Shown here piece after piece: positions 59,537-64,000 of a stretch of 64,000 bases of DNA. Origin of the DNA: CAWGCA01 sp963820955 (GTDB lineage Bacteria; Pseudomonadota; Gammaproteobacteria; Chromatiales; Chromatiaceae); contig CAWGCA010000023.1 of assembly GCA_963820955.1 (NCBI GenBank), positions 1-64,000 on the forward strand, written 5' to 3'. Within the stretch, counting starts at the first letter, position 1, and each line of letters begins with the position of its first letter. The notes below the pieces were generated by a model, which saw nothing but the letters and a program-made list of their open reading frames with translations, searched no databases and was not told the origin of the DNA. Made by a program: the position numbers and the translations under genes.

Positions 59537-61051
59537 ATGATGCGTCCCATGCCTGCCACTGACCGACTGCCCCATGCGCTCTACCGCGCCGATCAGGTGC
59601 GAGAGCTGGATCGCATCGCCATCGAGGATCATCATATTCCGGGCCGGACTTTAATGGAGCGGGCTGGTAGTGCGGCCTTCGGATTGCTGCAGGAGATCTG
59701 GCCCGAGGCCCGGGATGTCACCTTGTTTTGTGGCATCGGGAACAATGGCGGCGATGGCTATGTGGTGGGACGCCTGGCTCTCGAAGCCGGGTTGACGGTC
59801 CGACTGCTGCAGCTGGGGGACGAAGCCCGCTTAAAGGGCGACGCTCTGGCCAGTGCCGAGGCGTACCGGGCGGCTGGCGGCGAGGTTCAAGCCTACCAGG
59901 GGTTGCCACAACGCACCGATGTGATGGTCGATGGTGTATTCGGTACCGGGCTGGAGCGGGAGGTCAGCGGGCGCTGGCGGGATGTGCTGGAGGCCATCAA
60001 TCGACACTCGGCCCCGGTGCTGGCCCTGGATATTCCGTCAGGTCTCCATGCCGACAGCGGCCAGGCGCTGGGGGTAGCGGTGCGGGCTCTGGCCACCATC
60101 AGTTTCATCGGTTTGAAGCGGGGCATGTTTACCGGGGAAGGGCCGGAATACTGCGGTGATATCCGATTCGATGCCCTGGAGGTGCCGGCGGTCGTCTACT
60201 CCCGGGAGATCCTCTCGGCCAGACGCCTGGACTGGGGGCAGCAGTCGAGTACCTTTTCTCCCCGCCGTCGCACTGCCCACAAAGGGGATTTCGGTCACCT
60301 TCTTGTGATTGGAGGAGACCAGGGATTTGCCGGGGCGGTAAGGCTGGCGGGGGAGGCGGCAGCGCGGACCGGTGCCGGCCTGGTGACCATTGCCACCCAC
60401 CCGGAGCATGCTGTTTTGTCCATCGCATCCCGTCCCGAGCTCATGTGTCATGGTGTCGGCAGCCCGCAGCAACTCGACCCTTTGCTGCAGCGAGCCAGCG
60501 TCGTCGCCATCGGCCCCGGACTGGGCCAGGATCGATGGGGGCAGTCGATGCTGGGGCGGGTTCTGCAAACCAGCCTGCCGCTGGTAGTGGACGCCGACGC
60601 CCTGAACCTGCTTGCAGAGGAGCCGCTGGAGCGACCTGACTGGGTCCTGACGCCGCATCCCGGGGAGGCGGCCCGATTGTTGGGAAACACCACCAAGCAT
60701 ATTCAAGCCGACCGCTATCTCTCAGTGGTCCGTTTACAACAGCGCTACGGTGGGGTTGTGGTATTGAAAGGGAGCGGTACCTTGGTTCAGGGCCCGAGCC
60801 AGCGACCCACGGCGGTCTGCAGCCAGGGCAATCCGGGTATGGCGAGCGGTGGTATGGGGGATGTGCTGACCGGTGTGATCGGAGGGCTGATGGCCCAGGG
60901 GATCGCTCCAGAGGAGGCAGCCTGTATGGGGGTCTGTCTGCACGCGGCGGCTGCGGATAGAGCGGCTGCGAATGGTGAACGCGGGATGCTTGCAGGAGAC
61001 CTAATGCCGGAGATCCGGCGGCTGGTCAACCCGGGTCCGATGCGGTGTTGA
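59537..61051 (+). CDS. nnrDE: Bifunctional NAD(P)H-hydrate epimerase/dehydratase
   Basis: The 504-residue protein fuses two repair enzymes. The N-terminal YjeF_N epimerase (about residues 15-225) has FCGIGNNGGDGYVVGRLALE, GVFGTGLEREVSG and LDIPSGLHADSGQALGV. The C-terminal ADP-dependent dehydratase (about 240-500) has KGDFGHLLVIGGDQGFAGAV, TPHPGEAARLL and GNPGMASGGMGDVLTGVIG. It returns hydrated NADH and NADPH to normal. Its stop overlaps the tsaE start by 7 bp. The E. coli order is the same. Confidence 0.95.
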   Translation: MMRPMPATDRLPHALYRADQVRELDRIAIEDHHIPGRTLMERAGSAAFGLLQEIWPEARDVTLFCGIGNNGGDGYVVGRLALEAGLTVRLLQLGDEARLKGDALASAEAYRAAGGEVQAYQGLPQRTDVMVDGVFGTGLEREVSGRWRDVLEAINRHSAPVLALDIPSGLHADSGQALGVAVRALATISFIGLKRGMFTGEGPEYCGDIRFDALEVPAVVYSREILSARRLDWGQQSSTFSPRRRTAHKGDFGHLLVIGGDQGFAGAVRLAGEAAARTGAGLVTIATHPEHAVLSIASRPELMCHGVGSPQQLDPLLQRASVVAIGPGLGQDRWGQSMLGRVLQTSLPLVVDADALNLLAEEPLERPDWVLTPHPGEAARLLGNTTKHIQADRYLSVVRLQQRYGGVVVLKGSGTLVQGPSQRPTAVCSQGNPGMASGGMGDVLTGVIGGLMAQGIAPEEAACMGVCLHAAAADRAAANGERGMLAGDLMPEIRRLVNPGPMRC

Positions 61052-61524
61052 TCCTGGAGGCCGAGGATCACGAACAGCAGGAACGGCTGGGAGCCGTTCT
61101 GGCCCAGACTTGCCAGCACGCCTGTATTCTCTACCTGGAGGGTGACCTGGGTACCGGCAAGACCACACTGGTGAGAGGCTTTCTGCGGGGTTTGGGGTAT
61201 CAGGGAAAGGTGCGCAGTCCGACCTATACGCTGCTGGAGCCCTATGAGTTCGGCGGCAGGAGCATATACCATCTGGATCTCTATCGCCTCGCCCACCCCG
61301 AAGAGCTGGAATACCTGGGGTTGCGTGATTTGCTCCAGACAGATGCGGTGCTTTTGATCGAGTGGCCGGATCGAGGCGAGGGCGTGCTGCCGGCAGCCGA
61401 TCTGCAGGTCGCTATTCAATACCAGACCAAAGGACGCAGGTTGGAGTTGATTGCCAACACTGGCAAGGGATCCGAGGTTCTCCATGATCTGGCGCAAACA
61501 CTCGGGTCGAAAGTTAATCAATGA
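61045..61524 (+). CDS. tsaE: tRNA threonylcarbamoyladenosine synthesis ATPase TsaE
   Basis: The 159-residue protein has Walker A GDLGTGKTTLVRGFLRGLGY near residue 33, then VRSPTYTLLEPYEF, the HLDLYRLAHPEELEYLGL block and VLLIEWPDRGEG. It partners TsaB and TsaD in making t6A at position 37 of tRNAs that read ANN codons. The start is GTG 61045, within the end of nnrDE, so translation is coupled. TsaB and TsaD are not in the window. Confidence 0.95.
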   Translation: MLILEAEDHEQQERLGAVLAQTCQHACILYLEGDLGTGKTTLVRGFLRGLGYQGKVRSPTYTLLEPYEFGGRSIYHLDLYRLAHPEELEYLGLRDLLQTDAVLLIEWPDRGEGVLPAADLQVAIQYQTKGRRLELIANTGKGSEVLHDLAQTLGSKVNQ

Positions 61525-61630
61525 AGAAAGAAATTACACCTATCATAAGGATATTGCTGGAAAATATATTCACCACCTGCTATTTTTAGTACCATAACCT
61601 CTGGGGAAGCGGAAAGAATTGTCAGGAACG

Positions 61631-62935
61631 ATGAGAAAGATAGCCGCATTCTTGTTGCTGTTTTTTAGCCAAACGCTGTTTGCTCAGACGGCGCAGATAG
61701 AAAATCTAAGGGTCTGGGCGGCCCCCGACAACGTGCGTCTGGTTTTTGATACCAGCAGCGCGGTCAAGCACTCCCTGTTCAGCCTGAAAAAGCCGGACCG
61801 TCTCGTTATCGACATCAAAAAATCCCGCTTGGTGGGGAAGCTTCCCACCGTTGATGCCGACAACCCGGTCATAGGCGGGCTGCGCAGCGGTGTCCGAGAT
61901 GGAGGTGATCTGCGGGTGGTGCTGGATCTGAAGCGGCCGATCAAGCCCAAAAGCTTCGTCCTCAAGCCCAACCGGCAATACGGACACCGTCTGGTGGTCG
62001 ATCTCTATAACACCGACCAGACCAAGGTGTCATCAAAAAAACAGAGGCCGATCAAGAGCATCGATGAGAATGGCCTGCGGGACGTGGTCATTGCTATCGA
62101 TGCTGGTCACGGTGGGGAAGACCCCGGGGCGAAGGGGCGGGGTGGCACCTACGAAAAAACCGTAGTGCTCGGAATTGCCCGCAAGCTGGCGGCAATGGTG
62201 AAAAAAGAGACCGGCATGCGGCCTGTTCTGATCCGTAATGGTGATTACTATCTGGGGTTGCGCAAGCGCATGAAAAAGGCGCGGGAGAAGCGGGCCGACG
62301 TCTTCATTTCAATCCACGCCGATGCCTTTCGCGACCCGCGGGTAAACGGTGCCTCTGTCTACACACTCTCCCAGCGAGGGGCCTCCAGCGAGGCAGCGCG
62401 TTGGCTGGCAGAACAGGAAAACAGCGCAGACCTGGTCGGCGGGGTAAAGCTGGAGGACAAGGATGATCTGCTCGCATCGGTACTGCTTGATTTGTCGCAG
62501 ACCGCTACGCTCCAGGCCAGCCACCAACTGGCGAAAAATGTGTTTGGGCGCCTGAAAAAAATTGGGAAGACGCACAAGCGCAGGGTGCAGCAGGCCGGGT
62601 TTGTGGTCCTTAAATCCCCCGACATCCCATCGGTTCTGGTAGAGACGGCCTATATATCCAACCCCTCGGAAGAGCGGAAGTTGAGAAGTTCGAAGCATCA
62701 GGAGAAGATCGCCAAGGCCATAATGAGCGGCATCCGTGACTATTTCCGTCTGCATGCACCACCCGGTACCATGCTGGCCAAGATGTCGCCGCGGGAATAT
62801 ACCATCTCTCGAGGTGATACCCTGGGGCAGATTGCCCAACGTTATCAGATCAGCCTGAGAAGTCTGCGCAGCGCTAACGGCCTGTCCGGGGACCGCATCC
62901 GGGTGGGGCAGGTGCTGCGGATTCCAGAGACCTGA
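61631..62935 (+). CDS. N-acetylmuramoyl-L-alanine amidase (AmiB/AmiC type) with LysM
   Basis: I prefer ATG 61631 (MRKIAAFLLLFFSQTLFAQT, a signal peptide) over TTG 61619; AGGA is close to the ATG, so this is not certain. The 434-residue protein has an AMIN domain (about residues 25-125), then Amidase_3 with zinc ligands in AIDAGHGGEDPGAKG, TYEKTVVL and HADAF, and Glu in VLVETAYISN. A C-terminal LysM (YTISRGDTLGQIAQRYQISL) binds peptidoglycan. It cleaves the stem peptide from MurNAc, mainly for daughter-cell separation. The tsaE - amiB - mutL order is as in E. coli. AMIN domains target the septum. Confidence 0.93.
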   Translation: MRKIAAFLLLFFSQTLFAQTAQIENLRVWAAPDNVRLVFDTSSAVKHSLFSLKKPDRLVIDIKKSRLVGKLPTVDADNPVIGGLRSGVRDGGDLRVVLDLKRPIKPKSFVLKPNRQYGHRLVVDLYNTDQTKVSSKKQRPIKSIDENGLRDVVIAIDAGHGGEDPGAKGRGGTYEKTVVLGIARKLAAMVKKETGMRPVLIRNGDYYLGLRKRMKKAREKRADVFISIHADAFRDPRVNGASVYTLSQRGASSEAARWLAEQENSADLVGGVKLEDKDDLLASVLLDLSQTATLQASHQLAKNVFGRLKKIGKTHKRRVQQAGFVVLKSPDIPSVLVETAYISNPSEERKLRSSKHQEKIAKAIMSGIRDYFRLHAPPGTMLAKMSPREYTISRGDTLGQIAQRYQISLRSLRSANGLSGDRIRVGQVLRIPET

Positions 62936-63051
62936 ACCGACGGCAATCCCGCTATAACCTGTTTCTGTCCAGGGTCATTCGGCAGACAGTTGTCAGCCAG
63001 CTGTTGTAAGCTGAGGGTAGAAAATCTGGTCTGACTGCTGATCATCGTCCC

Positions 63052-64000
63052 ATGGCTCTGCAAAAAACGATACGCATTCACGCGCTACCCACCCAACTTA
63101 TCAATCAGATCGCCGCCGGTGAGGTGGTGGAGCGCCCGGCGTCGGTGATCAAAGAGCTGGTGGAAAACAGCTTGGATGCCGGTGCCACCAGGGTCGTGGT
63201 GGAGGTGGAGCAGGCTGGGGTTAAGCTGATTCGGGTGCGGGATGACGGCAAGGGTATCCACCGGGACGACCTGACCCTCGCCCTGTCCCGGCACGCTACC
63301 AGTAAGATCGGCAATCTGGGCGATTTGGAGCAGGTTTCCAGCATGGGGTTCCGTGGTGAGGCATTGCCGAGTATCGCCTCGGTGTCACGTCTGATGCTGG
63401 TCTCTCGGCGGGCAGATTCCGAGACCGGCTGGCAGATTTCAAGCGATGGGGGCGAACAGGTCTCCGACTCGGTGCCCGCTTCCCATCCCCAGGGTACCAG
63501 TGTCGAGGTGCGGGATCTCTTTTACAACACGCCGGCCCGGCGCAAGTTTCTGCGTACCGAAAAGACAGAATTCGGGCATATCGAAGCACTGGTGAAAAGG
63601 CTTGCTTTGAGCCGTTTCGATGTGGCCTTCTCGCTGTTACACAATCGCCGGGAAATCGTGATGCTTCCCGTCGCCGGGCAGCAACAGCAGCGCGAACGCA
63701 GACTGAGCCAACTACTCGGCCCCGCGTTCCTGGAACAGGCCCTCTTTCTGCAGCAGGAACACGCAGGTTTGCGTTTGAGTGGTTGGGTTGCACATCCCAC
63801 TTTCTCCCGCAGTCAGGCCGACATGCAGTTTTTTTATGTCAACGGGCGTAACGTCCGGGACAAATTGGTCACCCATGCGGTTCGCCAGGCCTATCGGGAT
63901 GTGCTTTATCACGGCCGCCACCCGGCCTACGCGCTCTATCTCTCGATCGATCCCCGGCTGGTCGATGTCAACGTCCACCCTACCAAGCACGAGGTCCGTT
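63052..64000 (+). CDS. mutL: DNA mismatch repair protein MutL, 5' part
   Basis: The frame begins at ATG 63052 (MALQKTIRIHALPTQLINQI) and stays open to the window edge, about 316 codons of an expected 600 or so. GHL ATPase motifs are complete: ELVENSLDAGA, DDGKGIH and MGFRGEALPSIASV, where Pro replaces the more usual Ala after AL. DLFYNTPARRKFLRTE and DVNVHPTKHEVR follow. It links MutS recognition of a mismatch to strand cutting. The C-terminal dimerisation domain lies outside. It follows the amidase gene by 116 bp. Confidence 0.96.
   Translation, partial: MALQKTIRIHALPTQLINQIAAGEVVERPASVIKELVENSLDAGATRVVVEVEQAGVKLIRVRDDGKGIHRDDLTLALSRHATSKIGNLGDLEQVSSMGFRGEALPSIASVSRLMLVSRRADSETGWQISSDGGEQVSDSVPASHPQGTSVEVRDLFYNTPARRKFLRTEKTEFGHIEALVKRLALSRFDVAFSLLHNRREIVMLPVAGQQQQRERRLSQLLGPAFLEQALFLQQEHAGLRLSGWVAHPTFSRSQADMQFFYVNGRNVRDKLVTHAVRQAYRDVLYHGRHPAYALYLSIDPRLVDVNVHPTKHEVR

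Overview
The window looks like a chromosomal segment of a gammaproteobacterium, most likely a Chromatiales-type (sulfur-oxidiser-like) lineage. The main support is the run orn / queG - nnrDE - tsaE - amidase - mutL with rsgA divergent from orn, which matches the E. coli order, together with an MSHA-type pilus assembly operon, hrpA, ychJ and a VPxPA-CTERM protein. The lineage below class level is an inference from gene content; no rRNA or tRNA gene was found to place it.

Positions 1-25,000 are accessory and decaying. They hold an orphan exosortase-sorted protein, two IS4-family elements with frameshifted transposases, an intact REP-associated tyrosine transposase (RAYT) and a fragment of a second one, a truncated DDE integrase, and a scattered family of palindromes sharing GGGGTCAGACCCC. 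A Doc/RHH toxin-antitoxin pair, mlaA between a frameshifted hydrolase and a nonsense-mutated FUSC gene, a PhyH-like oxygenase, an orphan solute-binding protein, an RND pump (permease before adaptor), a cardiolipin synthase, a ParB-like protein, a SulP - ion channel - Na+/H+ antiporter cluster and a dead DUF1656/HlyD exporter pair lie among them.

Positions 25,000-44,900 carry housekeeping and regulatory genes: hrpA, ychJ, a lytic transglycosylase, a glycosyltransferase, then a cluster with cyclic-di-GMP themes (PilZ protein, DUF1631 protein, a 72-residue unknown, a GAF-GAF-PAS-GGDEF-EAL protein). A second RND pump follows, divergent from a glycine-zipper envelope protein, a PepSY protein and a PhoP/PhoQ-like two-component system.

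Positions 45,100-54,600 hold nine tightly coupled genes, mshI to mshG, that encode the assembly machine of an MSHA-type type IV pilus; the pilin genes usually found after mshG are absent here. Positions 54,600-64,000 are core genes: EVE protein, rsgA, a small c-type cytochrome and an M48 protease on the minus strand, then orn, queG, nnrDE, tsaE, amidase and the first part of mutL, which runs off the window.

Frame-breaking lesions are confined to the first 24 kb; every gene recognised from hrpA onward reads through cleanly. This contrast argues for real decay of the accessory region rather than general sequence error.
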